Below are positions 18,457-26,379 of a stretch of 64,000 nt of DNA, in pieces. The notes beneath the pieces are model-generated. The model did no database searches. It saw nothing but the letters and a program-made list of their open reading frames with translations, and was not told the DNA's origin. Source of the DNA: Dyadobacter sp. CY345 (GTDB lineage: Bacteria > Bacteroidota > Bacteroidia > Cytophagales > Spirosomataceae). How positions within the stretch are numbered: the first letter of the stretch is position 1; the number at the start of each line of letters is the position of its first letter. The DNA lies in the NCBI RefSeq assembly GCF_021502725.1, contig NZ_JAKFFS010000008.1:124001-188000 (forward strand), given 5' to 3'. A program made the position numbers and the translations under genes.

Positions 18457-18840
18457 ATGAAAACACCTCGTGTTCTGATCACGCCGGAAGCTGAAAATGT
18501 AGTAACTGAACTCAAAGGTCGTTTTGGCGAACTAATGTTTCATCAAAGCGGAGGCTGCTGTGACGGTTCACAGCCGATGTGTTTTGAAAAGGGCGAATTC
18601 AAAACGGGGGAGAGCGATGTATTTCTGGGTGAAATTTCCGGTTGTGCGTTTTTTATGAGCCGCGATCAATTTGAGTACTGGCAGCATACACAGCTTACCA
18701 TTGACGTAACACCAGGCAGAGGTTCGAGTTTTTCTCTTGAAATACCGATGGGCGTTCGTTTTATTACCAGATCCAGAATGTTTAGTCACGAAGAGGCAGG
18801 TAATCTTGTTGAGGTTGGTTCAGGTATTCAGGCCGACTAA
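18457..18840 (+). CDS. DUF779 family protein
   Basis: A 127-residue protein with the DUF779 signature: ITPEAENVVTELKGRFGELMFHQSGGCCDGSQPMCF near the N-terminus and a third cysteine in EISGCAFFMSRDQFEYW. The clustered cysteines suggest metal binding or redox chemistry. The family occurs almost always beside ExaC/AldB-type aldehyde dehydrogenases, as here (98 bases downstream), and is thought to assist them, although no activity has been proven that I know of. The C-terminal ITRSRMFSHEEAG matches the usual end of the family, so the gene is intact. Confidence 0.9.
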   Translation: MKTPRVLITPEAENVVTELKGRFGELMFHQSGGCCDGSQPMCFEKGEFKTGESDVFLGEISGCAFFMSRDQFEYWQHTQLTIDVTPGRGSSFSLEIPMGVRFITRSRMFSHEEAGNLVEVGSGIQAD

Positions 18841-18856
18841 ATAGATTTTTGCGGAT

Positions 18857-18893
18857 AAAAATAAGCATGGGCGACTTTCCCATGCTTATTTTT
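18857..18893 (+). terminator. Intrinsic terminator after DUF779
   Basis: AAAATAAGCATGGG (about 18857-18871) pairs with CCCATGCTTATTTTT (18879-18893) around a 7-base loop, and the right arm runs into a T7 tract. It closes the aldehyde dehydrogenase/DUF779 unit. Confidence 0.85.
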
Positions 18894-18983
18894 TTGATAA
18901 TTTTTGTATCGATTCACTTCTGGAACAGTTCTTTATGAGTTACCAGCAATTCATCAAAATAAACAACCGTAAAGATTTGAATC

Positions 18984-19550
18984 ATGAAAAAGACAGTCAT
19001 TAATATAGGAATCTTCATGTTGACTTTGTCTGCTGGCGCCTTTGCCCAAAGCACAACTTCATCAACGAATCCAAACCAGAGTTCTACGGATACGACTAAA
19101 AATGCCAGCGCAGCGGGTGCTACTTCAACAACGACAAGTACGGCAAAAGGCACTAAGCCGGATAGTTCAGCCGGGAAAGCAGATGGTTCTTCGGCCAGGC
19201 CAAATCCTACATCCGGGACAGCTCCAAGTGGAAGTACAGGAACTGCTGAAAATACAGGAAATTCCGGAAGTGCAGGAACTGGCGGAAATACAGGAACCGC
19301 TGGAAATACCGGAAGTATAGGAAATGCAGGTCAGGGTGCTACCCAGGCAACGCCGGCGAGTGAGGCAGCTGCTGCAAAAGGTATGGCAGCTCAACAAATC
19401 GCCAATGATCAAAAAGGTGCCGTTACACGGACCGAGCCTGATACGGCAGTAAAAGAGGGAAGTGGGGCCGGCAAAAAAAACAGGAAAAATAAGACTGGTA
19501 AAACTGGTAATTATAAAGGAGAAGCATTTAAAACAAGTAATCCAAAATAA
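18984..19550 (+). CDS. Low-complexity secreted protein, unknown function
   Basis: A 188-residue protein with a signal peptide (residues 1-22, ending GAFAQ). I do not recognise a family. Residues about 25-75 are Ser/Thr/Ala-rich, about 75-115 consist of degenerate GNTG/GSAG units (GTAENTGNSGSAG, GGNTGTAGNTGS) encoded by short tandem repeats, and the C-terminal 30 residues are strongly basic (GKKNRKNKTGKTGNY). Such composition suits an unstructured cell-surface or envelope spacer, with the basic tail binding polyanions. The repeat tract may vary in length between strains. Its own hairpin terminator follows. Confidence 0.6.
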   Translation: MKKTVINIGIFMLTLSAGAFAQSTTSSTNPNQSSTDTTKNASAAGATSTTTSTAKGTKPDSSAGKADGSSARPNPTSGTAPSGSTGTAENTGNSGSAGTGGNTGTAGNTGSIGNAGQGATQATPASEAAAAKGMAAQQIANDQKGAVTRTEPDTAVKEGSGAGKKNRKNKTGKTGNYKGEAFKTSNPK

Positions 19551-19560
19551 TCTTATCAGG

Positions 19561-19593
19561 AAATGGCATCAGGATCAACTCCTGATGCCATTT
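19561..19593. terminator. Bidirectional terminator hairpin
   Basis: AAATGGCATCAGGA (19561-19574) and TCCTGATGCCATTT (19580-19593) are perfect inverted arms with a 5-base loop, followed by ATTTTTA. It lies between convergent genes (secreted low-complexity protein and BamA-like protein). Confidence 0.85.
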
Positions 19594-19651
19594 ATTTTTA
19601 AGGCTCTTTTTACCTGGACGGAAATTAAAGATTTATTATAAAAAGTTTTTC

Positions 19652-20974
19652 TTAAAATACTTCACCCAGCGTGAGTTTGATTCCGGAATAATCTTTGCTG
19701 AATCCATAGTTCAAAGCGATGTTTGTCCCAGATCGTTTATTCATTTTGATACGAAGACCTGCCCCCGCACCAGGGTTCCAGTTAATCAGAAATGTACTTT
19801 TCGGACCGCAGACTGTATTGAAGTTGGCAAACACTACAAAACCCAGAAATCCATTGCTGGTAATATCCCTTCGATATTCTGCCTCAATATAAAGCAGGTT
19901 TCTGCCACGATATCGATTTTGATCGAAGCCACGGCCGGAGCGGTTATAATCTTCCCATCCAATACTTGGAAGATCGAGATAAGGTATTTTTTTATCAAAA
20001 ACTTTCCATAGATAACCCCATAAAGCCAGCATATTCTGCTTCTCCAGACTTGGATTAAACCGGATATATTTTCTAAAATCAACGTAAACTGATTTCCACG
20101 AATTATCATTTCCCAGCCATGTCGGATTAACGCGGTACTGTATGCTCGTATAATATCCATCCCATGGATTCAGCGAATTATTACGTGTATCAAAAAGTAG
20201 ATTAAAGCTGTAACCGGAAGAAAAGCTGTTTAGGGACTGTGATGTGCCATAATCATATCCTGTATATTCTTGCAAAAGAGGATCCCCATTCTGCGTTCGT
20301 ACGTTTACACGATAATCAATATGATAACCGACACCGGCAAAAAAACCATGGGATATTCGTTTAAAGGCAGTTTGGTATAATCTCAAATACGAATAGTTTA
20401 CCAGTAATTTTTCGTCTTCGCCATACTGCCTGCCAAGTCCCCAGGTATACTGTGGATACACCATCATCCGGGTATCACCGCTGATTACCCACTTATTCTG
20501 TTTCAACCAAATGTAAGACCGGATGGGGAGACCAAAGCGTTTTTTGAAATTCCAATAAGGGGTAAACGTTACCCGGGACATGTACGTATCTTTTCTGTCC
20601 CCTAAATAAAAACCTGCCGTGGTGGATGTCACAATCGCAGTTCCGCCGCCGGGAACCTGGGTGGAAAAGGGCAGTACAGAAAAATAAATCGTTCTCCCCG
20701 TGCTATCAGGAGCTTTCGGACGCTTAATATTGAAAAGTTTTTTACCGACATCTATCAAGTCCATCAGTTTGCTGGTATCTCCTCTGACCGTTGAATCTCT
20801 TTCCAGAACGTTGGTTGGACTTTGCGCATGTAACAAACGAGGAAGCATTGCCAGAACTATGAAGCATGTGATAAATAAGGTATTATTTCGGTATCCGCTA
20901 TTTACCGAAATTCTGATCGTCGTGTTCAATACTAAATAATCTGATTGTAATATTTTAACTTTCTGTAAAATCAA
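19652..20974 (-). CDS. BamA/TamA family outer-membrane protein (barrel only)
   Basis: Up to 440 residues. The opening reading starts at a TTG (20974). A TTG at 20929 would give a shorter and more typical signal peptide running into CFIVLAMLPRLLHAQ, so the start is uncertain. There is no POTRA domain. The mature protein begins soon after with IYFSVLPFSTQVPGGGTAIV and continues as alternating beta strands rich in Tyr, Trp and Gly (YPQYTWGLGRQYGEDEKLL, GFFAGVGYHIDYRVN, WDGYYTSIQYRVNPTW) with a D15-like end (NPGAGAGLRIKMNKRSGTNI). This is the Omp85/surface-antigen barrel. Substrate or partner is unknown. Single-barrel versions are common in Bacteroidota. Confidence 0.82.
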   Translation of the reverse strand: MILQKVKILQSDYLVLNTTIRISVNSGYRNNTLFITCFIVLAMLPRLLHAQSPTNVLERDSTVRGDTSKLMDLIDVGKKLFNIKRPKAPDSTGRTIYFSVLPFSTQVPGGGTAIVTSTTAGFYLGDRKDTYMSRVTFTPYWNFKKRFGLPIRSYIWLKQNKWVISGDTRMMVYPQYTWGLGRQYGEDEKLLVNYSYLRLYQTAFKRISHGFFAGVGYHIDYRVNVRTQNGDPLLQEYTGYDYGTSQSLNSFSSGYSFNLLFDTRNNSLNPWDGYYTSIQYRVNPTWLGNDNSWKSVYVDFRKYIRFNPSLEKQNMLALWGYLWKVFDKKIPYLDLPSIGWEDYNRSGRGFDQNRYRGRNLLYIEAEYRRDITSNGFLGFVVFANFNTVCGPKSTFLINWNPGAGAGLRIKMNKRSGTNIALNYGFSKDYSGIKLTLGEVF

Positions 20975-21529
20975 CTTGTTCCTAAATCAGTAATTTTTTC
21001 AACCTCTGAAGAAGGCTGAGGGTAAATTGAGCCTCATATCCCGCATTTATCGCGTTTCAAGCAAAAGAAACGGTAAGCCGTCTCAAACATTCCAGAGAAC
21101 GCAGAGCTGGTTAAATTTGTTCAGTATCAATAGGTCGCATCCTTATTTGTCAAATAAAATTTCCCTTTTAGCGCTACTTAAACTGATTTCGTTTATAGGA
21201 GTGCTATTCCCGGATAGATTTTAAATTATATTTCGAGACAAAGTCACAAATTTCCGCAAATCCCCATACTTGCGCTTCGTTTCCCTATATGCATTGCAAT
21301 GAATCTTTAATTAACCTATGGCATTTATCCGATGCGCCATTCAAGCAGTTGATTGTTAAGAAATTGCAGGGATATACTACTTTTAACTTATTTGCGTACC
21401 TTTGCAAGGAATCAAGCGGATTGCTGACTGGTGAAATCGAAGTCAGCTTCTTATTAACTAACTGTTCATTCTCAGACAGATAGGGGAATAAAAATACCTC
21501 GCGAGAGTTTGAACTTAAAAAGCTGAACT
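20975..21529. other. 555-base divergent intergenic region with rhlE leader
   Basis: No convincing gene lies here. A possible 65-residue frame at 21027-21224 has no recognisable content. TACCTTTG at 21397-21404 fits the TAnnTTTG -7 box and would give the helicase mRNA a leader of about 110 bases. Inside that leader, GCTGACT (21423-21429) and AGTCAGC (21441-21447) form a 7-bp hairpin. The leftmost 400 bases hold nothing I can name. Confidence 0.4.
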
Positions 21530-22807
21530 TTGAATTTTAACGAATTTGAACTCCACGAAGACGTGCTAAACGCCGTGGATTCTATGAACTATCAACAAGC
21601 AACACCCATTCAGGAGCAAGCAATTCCTTACATTCTTCAGGGAAAAGATCTTTTGGCTTGCGCCCAAACGGGTACTGGAAAAACAGCTGCATATCTGATC
21701 CCCATTTTGGATAAAATTGCAACAACGCCAACCGGACAGATCGGGGCACTGATCCTCGTTCCTACACGTGAGCTTGCACAGCAGATCGATCAGCAAATTC
21801 AGGGGCTAGGATATTTTGTCGGCGCCACGAGTATCGCGGTTTACGGCGGAAATAAAGGGCCCGAGTGGGATCAGCAGAAACGTGCTTTAACGCAAGGGGC
21901 AGATATTATTATTGCTACACCTGGAAGGCTTATCGCCCATTTGCAACTTGGTTATGTTAGTTTTGGATCGATCCGCCATCTGGTGCTCGATGAGGCTGAC
22001 AGGATGTTGGACATGGGTTTTTTAAGTGATATATTAAAGATAATGAGCTTCTTGCCTGCAAAACGTCAGACATTGATGTTTTCTGCGACGATGCCTCCAA
22101 AAATTGGCGAGCTGGCAAAGCGGATTTTACAAAAACCTGAAGAAGTTCGGCTGGCAGTATCTAGGCCCGCGGAAAGAATTGACCAGCAGTTTTATATGAC
22201 TACGGACGAACAAAAACTTCCGTTGCTGGTGCATCTTTTAAGTCAGGTAAACAATACCAGTATGGTTTTGTTCACATCCAGAAAATCAACGGTGGAGCCA
22301 ATTGTGCGTGCGTTAAAAAAACTAGGGCTTGATGCGAGAGGGATTTCATCAGATTCTGATCAGGCAGATAGAGAAATTGTACTGCGTGACTTTAAAAACA
22401 GAGCATTTCCTGTTTTGGTGGCGACGGATGTTTTGTCGAGAGGAATTGATATTGATAATTTAAGTCATGTTGTCAACTATGATGTGCCGCGTGATCCGGA
22501 GGATTATGTACACCGTATCGGGCGCACTGCCCGGGCGGAATCCAAGGGAACGGCCATTACGTTTATCAATGAACAGGATCAAAAATATGTGCTTAAAATA
22601 GAACGTCTTTTCGAGAAAGAAGTTGAAAAACAGGCGATAACGCAAGACCTTGGACTGGGTGAAGCTCCTAAGTTTGATCCAGGCAAATACCGGAATTCGG
22701 CACCGCGCGGGAAGGGAACGAATGGTCCTCGTAAAAATCAGGGAGAAGCATCCAAGAAAAGAAGGCCGAAGCAAAAGAAAGATGAAAAAAGTCCGTTGCA
22801 AACCTAA
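21530..22807 (+). CDS. rhlE: DEAD-box RNA helicase, RhlE type
   Basis: A 425-residue protein starting at TTG. An in-frame stop lies only 6 bases upstream, and the N-terminal LHEDVLNAVDSMNYQQATPIQ block is the Q motif expected at once after the start, so the TTG is well supported. Motif I is AQTGTGKT (residues 45-52), motif II is DEAD within LVLDEADRMLDMGF, motif III is SAT and motif VI is HRIGRTAR. The C-terminal 45 residues are Lys/Arg/Gly-rich and probably bind RNA. RhlE-type enzymes unwind structured RNA in ribosome assembly and cold adaptation. The long structured leader would fit temperature control, which is inferred. Confidence 0.92.
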   Translation: MNFNEFELHEDVLNAVDSMNYQQATPIQEQAIPYILQGKDLLACAQTGTGKTAAYLIPILDKIATTPTGQIGALILVPTRELAQQIDQQIQGLGYFVGATSIAVYGGNKGPEWDQQKRALTQGADIIIATPGRLIAHLQLGYVSFGSIRHLVLDEADRMLDMGFLSDILKIMSFLPAKRQTLMFSATMPPKIGELAKRILQKPEEVRLAVSRPAERIDQQFYMTTDEQKLPLLVHLLSQVNNTSMVLFTSRKSTVEPIVRALKKLGLDARGISSDSDQADREIVLRDFKNRAFPVLVATDVLSRGIDIDNLSHVVNYDVPRDPEDYVHRIGRTARAESKGTAITFINEQDQKYVLKIERLFEKEVEKQAITQDLGLGEAPKFDPGKYRNSAPRGKGTNGPRKNQGEASKKRRPKQKKDEKSPLQT

Positions 22808-22990
22808 TTGGGCTTATCTTGCGGCCTGAACGATAGTTAAAAGCGGTTACATGCTTAATGAAAGTTCAACAAATTTAATTGCCTGGGGAGCGTCCAGGGG
22901 GCAGAAGTGGTATAATTTTTTGGACTGGTCCAAACATTACTTTACCCGTTTGTCTGTTCTGGACGTTATGAATATTTAAATTAAAAACAC

Positions 22991-23713
22991 TTGGAACGTA
23001 TACTTCAATGGTGGAAAAATTATCGTTTTAGCATAGCCGAGCCTCCCGTTGTTTCAATGGAGGGACTTTATCCGCTCTTGTTACTTCTGGTTTTGAGCCT
23101 GGTCGCAGTATTCTTTCATTTGGTAAGAATTCTTTTCAATGCGCCGGTAGATTTTTCGATGGACTGGAATCTTTTTTTAAGCTGGATTCCTCTGATTGCC
23201 GCCTTTTTTATCAATAATATTACCAAACGTTTCGGCCGGTTGCCGGTTCTGGTAATATTCGTAAGTCTTTTTTGGCTTGCTTTTTTTCCAAATGCTCCGT
23301 ACATGATTACGGATCTTGCACATTTAAGCGTCGATTATCAGCGGGATCTTACCTGGCATGATACGATTATGCTTTTTTGTTATGCAGAAGTCAGTTTGTT
23401 CAATGGACTAGTATCATTATACTGGATCCACCAGACATGGCGGCGTGTATTTTCTAAAAAGGTGAGTACGACTTTTTTATTGGCAAGTCTTCCCTTGGCA
23501 GGATTCGGTGTGTATCTTGGGCGTATCAGAAGAATGAACAGCTGGGATATTATTCATGATCCCAGATTAATTCTTGAACATCTTTTGAATAGTATGCTCG
23601 ACAGGACGGCACTTGTCATCAGTCTTGAAATTGGTCTTCTTCTCGGTATGCTTTATTTGGTATTGTGGGCGATCATTAGGTTCAGGGTTCGTTATGGAAA
23701 AAAAGAAGCCTGA
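22991..23713 (+). CDS. DUF1361 membrane protein
   Basis: A 240-residue integral membrane protein with about six hydrophobic segments (roughly residues 25-47, 60-78, 85-100, 125-145, 160-178 and 210-232). The DUF1361 signature is present: LAFFPNAPYMITDLAHL followed by DTIMLFCYAEVSLFNGLVSL and GFGVYLGRIRRMNSWDII. The start is TTG at 22991, and no ATG gives the complete first segment. The function of DUF1361 is not known. It follows the helicase gene on the same strand after 183 bases, with no sign of shared function. Confidence 0.85.
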   Translation: MERILQWWKNYRFSIAEPPVVSMEGLYPLLLLLVLSLVAVFFHLVRILFNAPVDFSMDWNLFLSWIPLIAAFFINNITKRFGRLPVLVIFVSLFWLAFFPNAPYMITDLAHLSVDYQRDLTWHDTIMLFCYAEVSLFNGLVSLYWIHQTWRRVFSKKVSTTFLLASLPLAGFGVYLGRIRRMNSWDIIHDPRLILEHLLNSMLDRTALVISLEIGLLLGMLYLVLWAIIRFRVRYGKKEA

Positions 23714-23843
23714 AAACTTCGTTTCGCGATTAAGTTTTAAGTGTTTTAATTGATTTGGAGGCACAAAAACTTGCCATTTTTATCCCTTAATTTGCAGCTC
23801 AAATAATACCGGACTCCAAAGTCTACAAACCTGCGTTGATAGA

Positions 23844-24575
23844 ATGAATGTATCAGAAAAAGTAAAAGATTCTTATTCAAGCCAATATGATGAAAAATCG
23901 GTGGCGTGGAGAAATATGGGCGCAAAATATAAAGCGCAAAATATCATAGAACTTGCTAAAAATATCACATTCAACAACGTACTGGAAGTAGGAGCTGGCG
24001 AAGGAAGTATACTGTCCTGGCTGTCGAAATGGAATTTCTCGAAAGATTTAAATTGTGTGGAAATTTCCGAAAGTGGTATTGAACTGATCAAGGCTAAAAA
24101 AATTGAAAATCTTAAAAACATTCTTTTGTTTGACGGATACAAAATTCCTTTTCCCGATAATCACTTTGATCTTGTAATCTGTTCGCACGTAATGGAACAT
24201 GTAGAACACGAGCGGATACTTTTGCGTGAAATCAAACGGGTTTCAAAAAACCAGATTTTTGAAGTACCGATCGATTTTTCTTTTTACGTCGACAAGAAAC
24301 TACAGCACTTTCTCGCTTACGGACACATTAATATCTATACACCGGGCTTATTTCGTTTTTTGCTGAAATCAGAAAATTTTGAGGTTGTTAAGGACAAGTG
24401 TTATCTCTTTTCAGACGATGTATTAAAACCGCTGTATGAACATAATAAGACCGGTTTTTATCTGACAAAATTGAAAATGTTTTTTATAAGAATGTTTCCC
24501 TTTCTCTTGGGTATCAAGCCAAGCGCTTATGTCGTGCTGACTTCGAAAACAGACAAAGATCTTTCGATATTTTAA
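23844..24575 (+). CDS. Class I SAM-dependent methyltransferase
   Basis: A 243-residue soluble protein. The Rossmann-type fold is seen in NVLEVGAGEGSILSWL (motif I, SAM-binding glycine loop), LNCVEISESGIELIK (acidic residue for the ribose) and PFPDNHFDLVICSHVMEHVEHERILLREIKRV (motif IV and helix), as in the Methyltransf_11 group. The C-terminal part has an acceptor region with HINIYTPGLFRFLL. The acceptor is unknown. It is followed after 6 bases by the pseudouridine synthase gene, so the two are co-transcribed, although an RNA substrate is not implied. Confidence 0.85.
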   Translation: MNVSEKVKDSYSSQYDEKSVAWRNMGAKYKAQNIIELAKNITFNNVLEVGAGEGSILSWLSKWNFSKDLNCVEISESGIELIKAKKIENLKNILLFDGYKIPFPDNHFDLVICSHVMEHVEHERILLREIKRVSKNQIFEVPIDFSFYVDKKLQHFLAYGHINIYTPGLFRFLLKSENFEVVKDKCYLFSDDVLKPLYEHNKTGFYLTKLKMFFIRMFPFLLGIKPSAYVVLTSKTDKDLSIF

Positions 24576-24581
24576 ATAAAA

Positions 24582-25313
24582 ATGTTGAAAAACGAATCAG
24601 TATCTCCGATATCAGATCCGGTATTGTCTCTGGAAATAATTTTTCAGGATGAAAATCTGGTAGCAATTAATAAGCCGCATGGGCTGCTGGTGCATCGCTC
24701 GCATATTGCCGCTGACACATCCGAATTTGCTGTTCAGATCCTCCGCGATCAGATTGGGCAACGCGTGTATCCCGTGCACCGGCTGGATCGGAAAACGTCG
24801 GGTGTGCTTCTTTTTGCCTTGAACGACGAAATGAATAGCCGGATGCAAAAACAGTTTTCAGACGGAAAAGTCAAAAAACATTACCACGCGATCGTTCGCG
24901 GTTTTACACCCGACGAAATGGAAATTGACTATCCGCTAAAACGTGATGATGGTGTGGTTCAGGAAGCTTTTACTTCTTTTAAAACCATAAAAAAAGTAGA
25001 GCTGAATTTGGCTTTTGGAAAACATTCTACGTCGAGATATTCCCTTGTAGAACTTACACCAACTACGGGCCGGATGCACCAGCTAAGGAAGCACATGGCC
25101 CATATTTTTCACCCCATTATTGGTGATCGTCCGCACGGCTGCAACAAGCAAAATAAATTTTTTCTTGAAAAATTCGGTATGAACTCGATGCTTTTGCATG
25201 CAACCGAGTTAAGTTTCTTAGATCCTTTAACCCAAAAGGAAATCTCCCTCCAAGCCGAATATCAGCCTGAATTTCAACGGATGTTACAAACGCTTCAATT
25301 TACAGCGGTATAG
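24582..25313 (+). CDS. truC: tRNA pseudouridine synthase TruC-like
   Basis: A 243-residue RluA-family pseudouridine synthase with no S4 domain. The catalytic motif is HRLDRKTSGVLL with Asp69. LVAINKPHGLLVHRS, near residue 26, and TPTTGRMHQLRKHMAHI, near 170, are the other conserved blocks. Overall length and the HGCNKQNKFFLEKFG stretch match E. coli TruC, which isomerises U65 in tRNA, better than RluA, RluC or RluD. It acts in the cytoplasm. The gene lies 6 bases behind the methyltransferase. Confidence 0.85.
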   Translation: MLKNESVSPISDPVLSLEIIFQDENLVAINKPHGLLVHRSHIAADTSEFAVQILRDQIGQRVYPVHRLDRKTSGVLLFALNDEMNSRMQKQFSDGKVKKHYHAIVRGFTPDEMEIDYPLKRDDGVVQEAFTSFKTIKKVELNLAFGKHSTSRYSLVELTPTTGRMHQLRKHMAHIFHPIIGDRPHGCNKQNKFFLEKFGMNSMLLHATELSFLDPLTQKEISLQAEYQPEFQRMLQTLQFTAV

Positions 25314-25425
25314 GTTTTAGCTTTCAGGGAGTGTCAGGATAATTAGTTTTTATAGCCACGCAACCAGCCGAAACCACGGCTCGTATATGCTATTGTAACT
25401 AATACTTACCCCTAATAAATTAAAG

Positions 25426-26283
25426 ATGAAAGCAAAAAATTTGTTTAATTCCATCTTCGTGATGGGATGTCTGGCCGTAGCCGGCTGGTCATGCAGCTCC
25501 GACGATGACGATGCTACGCCAGTAGTAGTTCCGCCAACACCGACGTTTGATATTTCGCAAAAATCAACTTCGCTTGGGAATGTCCTTACCGATCAAAAAG
25601 GTCGAACGCTCTATTTTTTTACCAAAGATGCGAATGGAACTTCCACCTGTACGGGAGGATGCCTTGATGCCTGGCCGATTTTTACAGTGGCGTCGCCGCG
25701 ACTGGATACTGGTTTAGTAGCCAGTGACTTTGCGTCTATTACACGTGCAGATGGAAAATCACAAGTTACATTCAAAGGCTGGCCATTATACTATTTTGCG
25801 TCGGATGCAGTGGCAGGAGACGTAAAAGGTGAAAATGTAAATAACGTCTGGGTTGTGGCGAAAAAATCGTATTCTCTAATGCTTGCCAATACGCAGCTCG
25901 TAGGAAATGATGGCAAAAATTATAAAGCCGATTACACAGAAGGAATTGCAGATACACAGTACTTTGTGGATGCGAATGGGCGCACACTTTACGCCTTCAA
26001 CAAAGACAAAAAGAACAAAAATAACTACACCAAATCTGATTTCAGTAATGATGCCACCTGGCCCATTTGGGTTTCGGATTTAAAAGATTTTCCTTCAACT
26101 CTGGACAAATCGCAATTTTCAACCATCGATGTTTTTGGGAAAAAACAAGTAACGTATAAAGGATGGCCGCTATACTATTTCGGACCTGATAACGCGACTC
26201 GCGGATTGACAAAAGGTGTTAGCGTTCCAACACCAGGCGTTTGGCCGATTGTCCAAAAAACAACGGCTGCGGCACCAGAATGA
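25426..26283 (+). CDS. Lipoprotein with two secreted repeats (COG4315 type)
   Basis: A 285-residue lipoprotein. The lipobox AGWSC puts the acylated Cys at about residue 24, and it is followed by SSDDDD, which in Bacteroidota favours surface export. Two copies of the secreted repeat of unknown function follow: LTDQKGRTLYFFTKD ... CTGGCLDAWPIF ... VTFKGWPLYYFASD and FVDANGRTLYAFNKD ... WPIWV ... VTYKGWPLYYFGPD. The first copy keeps the CxxxC pair and the second lacks it. Members are anchored outside the cytoplasmic membrane, and no enzymatic activity is known to me. A strong terminator follows. Confidence 0.88.
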   Translation: MKAKNLFNSIFVMGCLAVAGWSCSSDDDDATPVVVPPTPTFDISQKSTSLGNVLTDQKGRTLYFFTKDANGTSTCTGGCLDAWPIFTVASPRLDTGLVASDFASITRADGKSQVTFKGWPLYYFASDAVAGDVKGENVNNVWVVAKKSYSLMLANTQLVGNDGKNYKADYTEGIADTQYFVDANGRTLYAFNKDKKNKNNYTKSDFSNDATWPIWVSDLKDFPSTLDKSQFSTIDVFGKKQVTYKGWPLYYFGPDNATRGLTKGVSVPTPGVWPIVQKTTAAAPE

Positions 26284-26323
26284 ATTTTAAAAAGTATACG
26301 ATTTACCTGGAAATCCGTATAAT

Positions 26324-26361
26324 CAAATTGGCTCAAAACGATTTCGTTTTGAGCCAATTTG
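26324..26361. terminator. Bidirectional terminator, perfect 17-bp stem
   Basis: CAAATTGGCTCAAAACG (26324-26340) and CGTTTTGAGCCAATTTG (26345-26361) are perfect inverted arms with a 4-base loop. It lies between the convergent lipoprotein and GH15 genes. The AT-rich outer bases allow termination on both strands. Confidence 0.85.
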
Positions 26362-26379
26362 TTTATGATTATAACTGCG

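Noticed and set aside
21027..21224. 65-codon frame upstream of the helicase gene
   Set aside because: No recognisable content. It lies in the leader/promoter region and lacks support beyond being open.
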